NCBI RefSeq assembly: GCF_028912405.1
Contig: NZ_JAKELO010000002.1
Span: 620,001-684,000 of the forward strand
Direction of reading: 5' to 3'
From: Methanogenium marinum
Lineage (GTDB): Archaea > Halobacteriota > Methanomicrobia > Methanomicrobiales > Methanomicrobiaceae
Length of the DNA stretch: 64,000 nt
Each line of letters begins with the position of its first letter. The first letter of the stretch is position 1. The translations under genes were made by a program, and so were the position numbers. Of this stretch, positions 35,544 through 43,569 are shown one piece after another. The notes beneath the pieces are model-generated. The model made no database searches. It saw only the letters and a program-made list of their open reading frames with translations, and was not told the origin of the DNA.

Positions 35544-37424
35544 ATGAACATACCAATACAGAAAATCAAAAAATCAACGGATAAAAATGGCAGGAAAAAA
35601 CGGCTATTATCCGTTTTAGCGGCGTGCACCTGCACGGTGTTATGCCTGCTTGCATGCGGATGCACCACTGTCGGAGACACCGATGAAACACCCCAGGGTA
35701 CCACCGGAGTAAACCGGTCAGCAGACTGGACAGAAGAAACGCACGGAAACGACGCAGACCCAAACTATTCTGTCGTATTCCCCGATGACGAGGTGAATGA
35801 AATAACCATTGACATAACGCCGGAAAACTGGCAGATTATGCTTGATGATATGTCAGCAGAATTCGGAGAATTTGGCGGATCAACGACAGAACAGGCCAGA
35901 GCAATGAGAGGCGGAGGTGGAGGCAATCCAGGGGAAGACTTTGATTTTACTCCGGTCACCGTTCCTTCAGACATCATCTTTAACGATACAGAATGGACCG
36001 ATGTCGGCATCCGGTTCAAGGGGCAGTCAACCCTGGGAAATACCTGGACGGACGGTTCGTATAAAATTTCACTGAAACTGAATTTTGATAAATTCGAAGA
36101 TGAAAATCCCGACATCAAAAATCAGCGATTCTATGGATTTGACGAACTGAACCTGAAGAGCGGATACGGGGACGAATCACTGATGAGGGATAAAATCGCC
36201 CCGGAAATATTCAGTGATGCAGGAGTTGCCGCACCTGACACGGCGTTTTACCGGGTGTATGTCGATTACGGAGAGGGGCCGGTATACTTTGGCCTGTATA
36301 CCATGATCGAGAGTGTTGAAGATACCCTTATTGAGACTGCCTTTACTGACGATTCCGGAAATGTGTACAAGCCCGAGGGAACCGGAGCAACATTTGCAGA
36401 AGGCACCTTTGACACTGAATGTTTCGAGAAGAAGACAAACGAAGACGATGGGAACTGGAGTGATGTGGAGGCATTGTATACCGTTCTCAATGACGACACA
36501 CGGACAACAGACCCCGAAGAATGGAGAGAAAATCTGGAGGAGGTCTTCAACGTTGACGGATTCATCCAATGGCTCGCCGTGAATACCGCAATCCAGAACT
36601 GGGACTCCTATGGAATCGCGAGCAAGAATTACTATCTCTACACCAGTCCATCGGACGGGACAATTACCTGGATTCCCTGGGACAACAACGAGGCAATCTC
36701 TGCAGGAAAGAATGCAGATACCGCAGGCGGGCAACCAATGGAAAGGCCGATTGACGGGCAGACAATGACCGGCATCCCGGATTTCGGAGGAGATATGCAG
36801 CCGCCTGAATGGGCTGAGGGTGAGGACACCATGCCTCTCATGGAAGAGGATGGAGTCATGGGCGGTCAGCGGATGGCCCCGCCATTAGGAGAGACAGAGA
36901 ATGACGGGCAGACAACGACCGGCATCCCGGATTTCGGAGGAGATATGCAGCCGCCTGAATGGGCTGAGGGTGAGGACACCATGCCTCTCATGGAAGAGGA
37001 TGGAGTCATGGGCGGTCAGCGGATGGCCCCGCCATTAGAAGAAACAGAGAATAACGGCAGGATGCAGAACGGCGGTGGCCAGATGGGAACACCACTCTCG
37101 CTTAGTCTGGATGAGGTTGACGATTCCTGGCCTCTTATTCGCTACCTGATGGACGACCCCGTGTATCATGAGATGTACCAGGATGACCTTGAAGACGTTG
37201 TCACAACGGTCTTTGAACCGGAAGCAATGGAAGAAGTCTACCAGTTTAACCACGATCTCATCAGCCCCTATGTCACCGGAGCAGAGGGAGAAACGGATGG
37301 ATATACCAATCTGAAGAGCACGGCAGAGTTTGATGCCTCCGAGAGTGAGCTCATCGAACATGTAAATAGCCGGTATGATGCGGTAATGACGTATCTTTCC
37401 ACACAGACAGGGGGGTCTTCATAA
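35544..37424 (+). CDS. CotH-kinase family lipoprotein
   Basis: 626 residues. A basic N terminus and hydrophobic stretch end in a lipobox-like LACGC. The CotH domain spans about 85-400: FNDTEWTDVGIRFKGQSTL, FDKFEDENPD, LNLKSGYGD, SLMRDKIAPEIF, VYFGLYTMIESV, then NWDSYGIASKNYYLY and ITWIPWDNNEAI, where the aspartate region corresponds to the metal/nucleotide site of CotH kinases. A Pro/Gly/Met/Glu-rich insert with two nearly identical 50-residue repeats interrupts the C-terminal part (about residues 404-503) before conserved SLDEVDDSWPLIRYLMDDP. Spore-coat CotH phosphorylates proteins; exported archaeal members may act on surface proteins (inference). It starts an operon with VTC and DUF4956 genes. 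Confidence 0.9.
   Translation: MNIPIQKIKKSTDKNGRKKRLLSVLAACTCTVLCLLACGCTTVGDTDETPQGTTGVNRSADWTEETHGNDADPNYSVVFPDDEVNEITIDITPENWQIMLDDMSAEFGEFGGSTTEQARAMRGGGGGNPGEDFDFTPVTVPSDIIFNDTEWTDVGIRFKGQSTLGNTWTDGSYKISLKLNFDKFEDENPDIKNQRFYGFDELNLKSGYGDESLMRDKIAPEIFSDAGVAAPDTAFYRVYVDYGEGPVYFGLYTMIESVEDTLIETAFTDDSGNVYKPEGTGATFAEGTFDTECFEKKTNEDDGNWSDVEALYTVLNDDTRTTDPEEWRENLEEVFNVDGFIQWLAVNTAIQNWDSYGIASKNYYLYTSPSDGTITWIPWDNNEAISAGKNADTAGGQPMERPIDGQTMTGIPDFGGDMQPPEWAEGEDTMPLMEEDGVMGGQRMAPPLGETENDGQTTTGIPDFGGDMQPPEWAEGEDTMPLMEEDGVMGGQRMAPPLEETENNGRMQNGGGQMGTPLSLSLDEVDDSWPLIRYLMDDPVYHEMYQDDLEDVVTTVFEPEAMEEVYQFNHDLISPYVTGAEGETDGYTNLKSTAEFDASESELIEHVNSRYDAVMTYLSTQTGGSS
36753..37052 (+). repeat. Two tandem 150-bp repeats inside the CotH gene
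   Basis: Units 36753-36902 and 36903-37052 are nearly identical; I see only about a handful of differences. Each encodes 50 residues including the words GIPDFGGDMQPPEWAEGED and MPLMEEDGVMGGQRMAPPL. The length is a multiple of three, so the frame is kept. The low divergence suggests a recent duplication or continued gene conversion. Confidence 0.9.
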
Positions 37425-38218
37425 TGAAGACATCCCACACCGCTCTTTGCAGTCTCCCGGCAGAGCTCGAACGATTTGAAGGAATTACCCTTGAAGAACT
37501 GAAGAACTCAGATGCCCAGCTTCTCAACAGAAAGGAGCGAAAATTCCTGATGACACGGGACCAGTTCTCTGAACTTCTCACCTCCCTTTCCGGTTCATAC
37601 CGGGTGCTTGAAGTGAACAATTCCAGAATGAGCGGGTATTCAACCGAATATTATGATACCGATTCATTCCTGACCTATCTCCAGCACCACAACGGAAAGG
37701 CAAACCGTTTCAAACTGCGGGTCCGGCACTACCTCTCATCAGGGGATTCCTATCTTGAAATCAAGGAGAAATGGAACACCGGGCGCACAACAAAGAAGCG
37801 TATCCAGGTGGCAAATGACGCGGCATTATCAGAACCAACCCCGGAGGCATTCCTTACATCCGCGTTTCCGTATGACTACCGGGCATTCCACCCGGTTCTT
37901 ACGACCGACTACACGAGAGTCGCCCTTGTCGCACGGAACCATCCTGAGCGCATCACGTTTGACGTAAACCTCTCATTCCACACCGATGAATGTGAATATT
38001 CCTATCCGGATGTTGTTGTGGGAGAGATAAAACACAACTGCCCGCTGCGTGAGTCCCCTGCGGGTGCGGTGCTGCATACAATGGGAATTAGAAATACGAG
38101 CTTTTCAAAGTACTGCACCGGAATATCTCTTACCAAAACAGAAGTGAAGCATAACCGTTTCAAGAAAAACCTGCTTCTCCTCGATAAACTCTCCAGAGGA
38201 GGGAACAGCACATGCTGA
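37424..38218 (+). CDS. VTC-domain (polyphosphate polymerase-like) protein
   Basis: 264 residues, overlapping the CotH stop by one base (ATAATG). It has the VTC tunnel-domain pattern: RKERKFLM at the start of the domain, YDTDSFLTYLQHHNGKANRFKLRVRHY, YLEIKEKWNTGRTTKKR and late VVGEIKHN with a C-terminal FSKYCTG. In yeast Vtc4 this fold makes polyphosphate from ATP, with basic residues lining a tunnel and glutamates binding metal; the alternating basic strands and E-x-K motifs are present here. Bacterial and archaeal single-domain members are often encoded beside CotH and DUF4956. Whether it makes polyphosphate, or charges another phosphate-containing product, is unknown. Confidence 0.88.
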   Translation: MKTSHTALCSLPAELERFEGITLEELKNSDAQLLNRKERKFLMTRDQFSELLTSLSGSYRVLEVNNSRMSGYSTEYYDTDSFLTYLQHHNGKANRFKLRVRHYLSSGDSYLEIKEKWNTGRTTKKRIQVANDAALSEPTPEAFLTSAFPYDYRAFHPVLTTDYTRVALVARNHPERITFDVNLSFHTDECEYSYPDVVVGEIKHNCPLRESPAGAVLHTMGIRNTSFSKYCTGISLTKTEVKHNRFKKNLLLLDKLSRGGNSTC

Positions 38219-38826
38219 GTGATACAAATCTCATCTTTGTCCTGGGGTTCTTCATTAATTTCCTGTTTGCGTTCATCATCATACGCTTCGTCTACTTCCC
38301 GCGGCAGAGTGAGCACACCTACCTCTTCACGTTCCTCGCCTTCAACACGGTGATATACTTCATAATGGGGCTTTTCACCAGCATTGAACTCTCCATCGGG
38401 GCCGGTTTCGGGCTGTTTGCCCTCTTCTCGGTGCTGCGCTACAGAACAGAGACGGTCCCGATTCATGAGATGACGTATCTCTTTCTCATGGTCGCTCTCC
38501 CCGTCCTGAACTCGATACTTATCAGCAGCGGCCAGTATGAAGAGATGGTCCTCACCAATGTGCTTATCACCGGAGTCATTTGGGCTCTTGAGAAAGGCTG
38601 GGGATTTACCAGCCAGATGCGCAGCAGAGATATTGTGTACGAAAAAATTGATCTGGTGCATCCGGATAACAGGGAAGAAATGCTCGCTGATATCCGGGAG
38701 AGAACCGGCCTTGATGTCGTACGCTTTGAGATTGGCAAGATCGATTATCTGCGTGATACGGTGAATGGACGAATCTACTATCGGGAAGAACCAGACAAAT
38801 CAGGACCACGAATCCAAAGAAAATAA
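38212..38826 (+). CDS. DUF4956 membrane protein
   Basis: 204 residues overlapping the VTC gene by 7 nt, with AGAGGAGGG 9-16 nt before the ATG. Four hydrophobic segments lie in the first half (about 7-27, 37-57, 60-76, 85-103), containing the DUF4956 hallmark GLFALFSVLRYRTETVPIHEMTYLF. A soluble C-terminal domain follows (VYEKIDLVHPDNREEMLADIRERTGLDVVRFEIGKIDYLRDT), which looks like the ferredoxin-like domain at the end of this family. The function is unknown; constant pairing with VTC proteins suggests a membrane partner of the polymerase, perhaps a channel or exporter for the product (inference). Confidence 0.88.
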   Translation: MLSDTNLIFVLGFFINFLFAFIIIRFVYFPRQSEHTYLFTFLAFNTVIYFIMGLFTSIELSIGAGFGLFALFSVLRYRTETVPIHEMTYLFLMVALPVLNSILISSGQYEEMVLTNVLITGVIWALEKGWGFTSQMRSRDIVYEKIDLVHPDNREEMLADIRERTGLDVVRFEIGKIDYLRDTVNGRIYYREEPDKSGPRIQRK

Positions 38827-38844
38827 TGGAAATGATACATTGCT

Positions 38845-39478
38845 ATGAAAAATATCATTGCAATACTAGTGGGTATAATGCTGTCAATTATGCTCATTGT
38901 TACCGTTGGCACCATATTCAACACAATCTGTTCAGAGACCTCAATGACTGCATATGCTCAAACGGGTTCTGATTTCCGGGTTTATTCAGAAACCCCCTAC
39001 ATTCCGGTTTCCGCTGAATATGATGCATATGATCTGGATTCGGGCACGAACGGGACTGAGATATCCCCTGTTATTCTGGAAGGCGATTCAATCGCCTTCG
39101 ACGGCAGCGGTGCAACGGTTAACGGCACGACTATCACCATTACATCTGCCGGAATATACAACATATACGGAACCCTGAATGACGGGCAGATATGCGTAGA
39201 TACCGAAGACGGAGAAGAGATTCTCACCGTTGTCCCGACCAAGGCATATCAGTCAGTTGTGTTCTGTTCATCTGAACTAAAAGAGGGAATACCGTATGAT
39301 GTATACTCAGGAGGAAGTTCAACCGGTACGGCCACATACGGCCTGTATACTCCGGTGGAACATATACTCCCGGCTCCAGGGTAACGAGCGTTACAATATC
39401 TCAGGTGTCGTACCATACGCGGGATCATCCACTGCAGGTGCTTTCGGCGGCGGATTCCCCGGCAAAAGGTCACGATAA
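38845..39478 (+). pseudogene. Decayed carbohydrate-binding (Cthe_2159/DUF4353-type) gene
   Basis: The frame from 38845 gives a membrane anchor and the family's opening (LEGDSIAFDGSGATVNG, TITSAGIYNIYGTLNDGQICVDTED). It then jumps directly to the C-terminal part (TKAYQSVVFCSSELKEG, YDVYSGGSSTG), so the central beta-helix of the family is missing by an in-frame deletion. The end is broken twice: at 39343-39350 (CTGTATACTCC) an extra TA shifts the frame away from YSGGTYTPG, and near 39397-39402 (ATATCTCAGG) an extra TC shifts it again before GVVPYAG-type residues; both look like dinucleotide slippage. The called frame ends early at 39384. Intact relatives often end CotH-VTC-DUF4956 clusters. Confidence 0.7.
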
Positions 39479-39781
39479 GAGGGACACACGATACAATATT
39501 TTGTCCCATATGCCGGGAAAGAACAAACGGCAGGGAAAGGGAATATTCCCCCCTCCCTCTTAAACTGAGCCAAAACCTCTGATATGGACATCTATCAAAA
39601 ATATCACACACCAAAATGAGATCTCTCTCTCACCCGGTGCAGGCATGCAGCAAACATTATTGTCCCACGGCGTCTTTAAAACCTCAATACTGCTCCCTGA
39701 GTCTCTCTGCACTTCAAAACCAAAGAAAACAGATGAACGGGTGAAACGGGCAGCCGGATAAAGAGGACACGGAAGAACGCC
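39479..39781. other. Intergenic gap between two pseudogenes
   Basis: Nothing could be supported in these roughly 300 bp. There is an A/T-rich element (CTATCAAAAATATCACAC) near 39592-39609. The gap is bounded on both sides by decayed genes. Confidence 0.4.
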
Positions 39782-40020
39782 ATGAAAAAACTATCACTTC
39801 CCATCTGAATCTTTGTGGTGATGATTATCACCGCCCTGTTTGCCGGATGTACGATACAGACGGATACCGGGAAGACGGCATCAGCAACCCTACAAGAGCT
39901 CCCCCCCACACTCAATCCAGAAAACTACGGGGGATATACAGCGACTGGTGGTCTGCCCTCAGTCAGGGAACAATATTCCCTGATACTCTTCAGCGGCACG
40001 GATTATTTTCATCAAAATCA
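39782..40020 (+). pseudogene. Decayed DUF1566 lipoprotein gene
   Basis: An ATG at 39782 begins a lipoprotein signal related to those of the three following genes (MKKLSLPI, then stop, then IFVVMIITALFAGC). The in-frame TGA at 39806-39808 interrupts the signal peptide. The remainder matches only short pieces of the family: LNPENYGGYTA, GLPSVREQYSLILFSGTDYF, equal to the LNAEKYGGYSDWRLPTIKEQ and FSGTD...TDYF regions of the protein at 42244, with the residues between two TD words deleted. The Y-S-D-W-R-L-P motif is shifted by an extra TA and restored one base later. It cannot give a normal product. Confidence 0.75.
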
Positions 40021-40107
40021 GCAATATAGAATTGACTTCGAAATAATTAAACCCCTAAATGTACTAATCCACACTGCAACCTGCAACGCAAAACAGAGGA
40101 GAAGCAT

Positions 40108-41646
40108 ATGAAATATCACACAGGAATTATTGCACTTATTGCGGCAATGGCCATCATGGCCCTCTTTGCCGGATGTGTATCGCAGACAGATGACACAGGT
40201 AGTGGGCAGGCAACTGCTGAACCGGGTACCGGGAGCATCACAGCGGCAACAGGACTATCATACCCGATTGTTGATACAAACCAGGGTACCTGCTACAGCA
40301 ATAGCGAACTCATAGACGGCCCTGCGGAGGGTGTTGCGTTTTACGGACAGGATGCACAATACACAGGAATTACTCCCAGCTACACCGACAACGGGGACGG
40401 CACCGTCACCGACGATGTGACGGGTCTTATCTGGGCACAGGACGTGTCAGACGCATCGATGAGCTGGGAAGATGCAGGGAAATACTGCGAAGACCTGGAA
40501 CTCGCTGGCTATGACGACTGGCGCCTGCCTACGGTGAAAGAGTTGTGGTCAATACGGGACTTTTCACAGGGCTGGCCATGGGTCGATACCGACTACTTTT
40601 ACCTGGTTGGTGATGGTTCAGAAATGGCTCAGCATCATTCATGGACGAGTAATCCCTACCTGGTCGTAAGCGAATATCAAAACCAGCAGGTGGAAGGTAA
40701 TCCCGCATGGATTGTCAACGACTGGACCGGACACATCAAAGCGATGAGCGGGAACAGATTCGTACGGGCTGTCCGCGGTGTTACAACCTACGGCATTAAC
40801 GACTTTGTTGACAACGGCGATGGCACCGTAACCGATGAAGCCACCGGTCTGATATGGTCGCAGGACGACAACGGCGAGGCAATAAACTGGGAGGCGGCTC
40901 TTGCATATGCCGAAAGAGCCACAACTGCCGGTTACGATGACTGGCGTCTGCCCAATATCAAGGAATTGCAGAGCATTGCGGATTACTCCGGTGTCTTCCC
41001 GGCCACAGATTCAGGCGTGTTCCATCTTACAGAGCTCACGAATGTAGTGTATGATCCTGACACTGGTGAGGAGATAGGCACGCAGACCACGTATCCGTTT
41101 TACTGGTCGAGTACGTCCAATCCCTATGTTGAAGCATATCATGAAGAGGCTGGCGACACCGTAGAATCAGATTACGAGCCCGGCTACACATATGCCTGGA
41201 CTCTTGCTTCCGGCTATTGCCCGGACATGGACGGCTACGACCTGCATGGTGCAGGCGCAGTTGTTTTTGACACAAAAGCAGAAGAGGTCTCCGATGGTTC
41301 GGGTATTGAGGTTTTTTACCACTATGTGCGCCTGGTACGCGGTGGTGATGTGACCGAAACGCCGGATGGAGATCCAACCACCATCAATACTGATCGGGTT
41401 GTTGTATTTGAGGAAGGCGACACAGGCATGGGAAACAGAGGCAATGGTTCCGGAGATGAGCAGGAAATGCCCGACATGGCTGCCGCTGCGGAACAGTTAG
41501 GAGTGACAGAAGATGCACTTCTGGCCGCAATGGGAGAACCCGGCCAGATTACCCCTGATTTTGCCGCCGCAGCTGTTGCCCTTGGCGTCACGGAAGCAGA
41601 GCTACTGGACGCACTGGAAACCTCCGCAGTAGAAGAGCAGAAATAG
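40108..41646 (+). CDS. DUF1566 (Lcl C-terminal type) lipoprotein with two domains
   Basis: 512 residues. GAGGAG stands about 9 nt before the ATG. Signal peptide and lipobox LFAGC (Cys23) are followed by the motif YPIVDTNQGTCY and FYGQDAQYTG, then two DUF1566 domains, each with TVTDxxTGLIWxQD, GYDDWRLPTxKELxSI and a W-S-S/T-S-x-P segment. After the second domain an extension (about 425-512) carries two copies of LGVTE-x-x-LL-x-A-(M/L), as seen after YHYH domains. The family is of unknown function; the domain recalls C-type lectin or formylglycine-type folds, so extracellular binding is a guess. It is the first intact member of a local family of three. Confidence 0.85.
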   Translation: MKYHTGIIALIAAMAIMALFAGCVSQTDDTGSGQATAEPGTGSITAATGLSYPIVDTNQGTCYSNSELIDGPAEGVAFYGQDAQYTGITPSYTDNGDGTVTDDVTGLIWAQDVSDASMSWEDAGKYCEDLELAGYDDWRLPTVKELWSIRDFSQGWPWVDTDYFYLVGDGSEMAQHHSWTSNPYLVVSEYQNQQVEGNPAWIVNDWTGHIKAMSGNRFVRAVRGVTTYGINDFVDNGDGTVTDEATGLIWSQDDNGEAINWEAALAYAERATTAGYDDWRLPNIKELQSIADYSGVFPATDSGVFHLTELTNVVYDPDTGEEIGTQTTYPFYWSSTSNPYVEAYHEEAGDTVESDYEPGYTYAWTLASGYCPDMDGYDLHGAGAVVFDTKAEEVSDGSGIEVFYHYVRLVRGGDVTETPDGDPTTINTDRVVVFEEGDTGMGNRGNGSGDEQEMPDMAAAAEQLGVTEDALLAAMGEPGQITPDFAAAAVALGVTEAELLDALETSAVEEQK

Positions 41647-41686
41647 AATTATCAAAATAAATGAATGAGAAAATCCCGGGGTTCAT

Positions 41687-41733
41687 TCCGGACTCTCACT
41701 CTCTTTATACCATTCTCGTGAAAGGAGTCCGGA
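41687..41733 (+). other. Long hairpin downstream of the first DUF1566 gene
   Basis: TCCGGACTC (41687-41695) pairs perfectly with GAGTCCGGA (41725-41733). Inside, TCAC (41696-41699) pairs with GTGA (41718-41721), leaving a three-base bulge and an 18-nt loop that contains TTTATA. It lies 41 bp after the stop codon. It may be an mRNA 3' structure or an independent element; no T-run follows directly. The rest of the gap (41734-42197) shows no gene. Confidence 0.5.
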
Positions 41734-42197
41734 CTGAGGAAGAGGGAAAATAGACTCAGGAAAGAACGGCCGGATAAAAAATGACAGCATCCTTTTTTTG
41801 ATTATTATTTCAGAGGTTGTAATTCCGGCCGGAAGTGCCACATGAAGATGAAAGACAGGCCGGAAAAATCATGAAAAATAACGGCTGATGAAGAGAATAT
41901 AACCTGAAAATACTGGTATCATTTAAAAATTTCGGCCTCACAATCCTGCTCTTTGCCATTCACACAGAGATATACAGGAAGATTAAGAATCCATAACCCC
42001 CGGACTAATTGCAGTAATCTCTGCCCCTGGCGTCTATGCTGTCATATCAAACCCGATTATCATCTCCCTTTTGTAGATTTCCCGGACATACCAAAATCTT
42101 CCGGATAATCCCCGATCTCTGTGCTACCGTAGCACTGACAAGCCTTATCAGAATAAACCCTGAATAATTGGCACCGATACAATTAATTCATCCAAAA

Positions 42198-42204
42198 TTT
42201 ATAG
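42198..42204 (+). promoter_or_regulatory. TATA box of the second DUF1566 transcription unit
   Basis: TTTATAG preceded by AAAA (BRE-like) at 42194-42197. The transcript would start near 42227 and keep the GGAGAAG ribosome site at 42231-42237 before the ATG at 42244. Confidence 0.5.
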
Positions 42205-42243
42205 AACATCGAAAATAAACGGCTCTATACGGAGAAGAAACAG

Positions 42244-43554
42244 ATGAAATATCTTAAAGGGATTATTGCACTCATTGCGGCAATGGCCATCATGGTCCTC
42301 TTTGCCGGATGTGTATCACAGACAGATGACTCCGGTGCAGTTTCCGGAGAGGAGACACCCACACCGGTTACTGAAAGCACAGGCACACCGGCCACAACAA
42401 CAAGGGCTGTCTCATACCCGATTGTTGACACCGGCCAGGTGAACTGTTACAACAACGAAGAAGTAATGGACTGCCCCGCTGAAGGGGAGGCATTCTATGG
42501 AGAGGACGCACAGTTTTCAGGCAATCAGCCGGCATACACCATTTCAGATGACGGCCTTACGGTCTATGACGAAGTAACAGGACTGACCTGGCAGAAAACT
42601 CCTGACACCAATCGCGATGGTGAAATCCTTCCGGACGATAAACTCACATTCTCCGAAGCACAGGAACGTCCGGGCACACTCAATGCAGAAAAGTATGGCG
42701 GATACAGTGACTGGCGCCTCCCGACCATAAAGGAACAATATTCACTGATTATGTTTAGCGGGACTGATCCCAGCGAAGGGGTTTTGGCCTCGGACCTGAC
42801 TCCATTTATTGACACCGATTATTTCAGTTTCGCATATGGAGACACGGATGCAGGCGAGCGCATCATTGACTCGCAGTACGCATCAGACACTCTGTATGTA
42901 TATGAGGACAGTTTACTCTTCGGGGTGAATTTTGCCGATGGCAGAATCAAAGGGTATGGCTTTTCCATGCCCGGTGGCAGGGAGAAGACATTCTTCGTCA
43001 CCTGTGTCAGGGGCAATCAGGATTACGGGATAAACGACTTCTCAGATAACGGTGACGGCACGGTCACTGACAGTGCAACCGACCTTATGTGGTCACAGTC
43101 TGACAGCGGCACCGGTGTGAACTGGGAGGAGGCTCTCGCATGGGTGCAGGCAAAGAACGCGGAGAATTACCTCGGATACAGCGACTGGCGTCTCCCGAAT
43201 GTCAAGGAACTGCAGAGTATCGTTGACTATACACGCTCTCCTGACACCTCGGACTCTGCTGCAATTGACCCGGTATTTGAATGCACCGGGATTACAAACG
43301 AGGCAGGAGAATCAGATTACCCGTACTTCTGGTCTTCAACAACACATGCATCATCGAACGGAATTGGCAGCGCTGCATCCTATGTCTCTTTCGGCAGGTC
43401 GATGGGATATATGGAAGGCGTTTGGCAGGATGTTCACGGCGCAGGAGCACAAAAGAGCGATTTAAAAGCAGGAAACGCATCAGACTATCCCGAAGGGAAT
43501 GGCCCCCAGGGTGATGCCATCAGGATTGATAACTTTGTCCGCCTCGTGCGGTGA
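42244..43554 (+). CDS. DUF1566 lipoprotein
   Basis: 436 residues; the signal peptide is almost identical to the previous gene (GIIALIAAMAIM-LFAGC). After the lipobox come YPIVDTGQVNCYNNEEV and FYGEDAQFSGNQPAY, then DUF1566 domain 1 (LTVYDEVTGLTWQKTPD, YSDWRLPTIKEQYSLIMFSG) and domain 2 (TVTDSATDLMWSQ, YSDWRLPNVKELQSIVDY, FWSSTTHAS, FVRLVR at the end). It is followed after 15 bp by the next paralogue, so the two are an operon. Product on the outer face of the membrane; function unknown. A 14-residue segment DTNRDGEILPDDKL within domain 1 resembles an EF-hand-like Ca2+-binding loop (D-x-N-x-D-G), which is notable but unproven. Confidence 0.85.
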   Translation: MKYLKGIIALIAAMAIMVLFAGCVSQTDDSGAVSGEETPTPVTESTGTPATTTRAVSYPIVDTGQVNCYNNEEVMDCPAEGEAFYGEDAQFSGNQPAYTISDDGLTVYDEVTGLTWQKTPDTNRDGEILPDDKLTFSEAQERPGTLNAEKYGGYSDWRLPTIKEQYSLIMFSGTDPSEGVLASDLTPFIDTDYFSFAYGDTDAGERIIDSQYASDTLYVYEDSLLFGVNFADGRIKGYGFSMPGGREKTFFVTCVRGNQDYGINDFSDNGDGTVTDSATDLMWSQSDSGTGVNWEEALAWVQAKNAENYLGYSDWRLPNVKELQSIVDYTRSPDTSDSAAIDPVFECTGITNEAGESDYPYFWSSTTHASSNGIGSAASYVSFGRSMGYMEGVWQDVHGAGAQKSDLKAGNASDYPEGNGPQGDAIRIDNFVRLVR

Positions 43555-43569
43555 TGAAAGGAGAAACAC

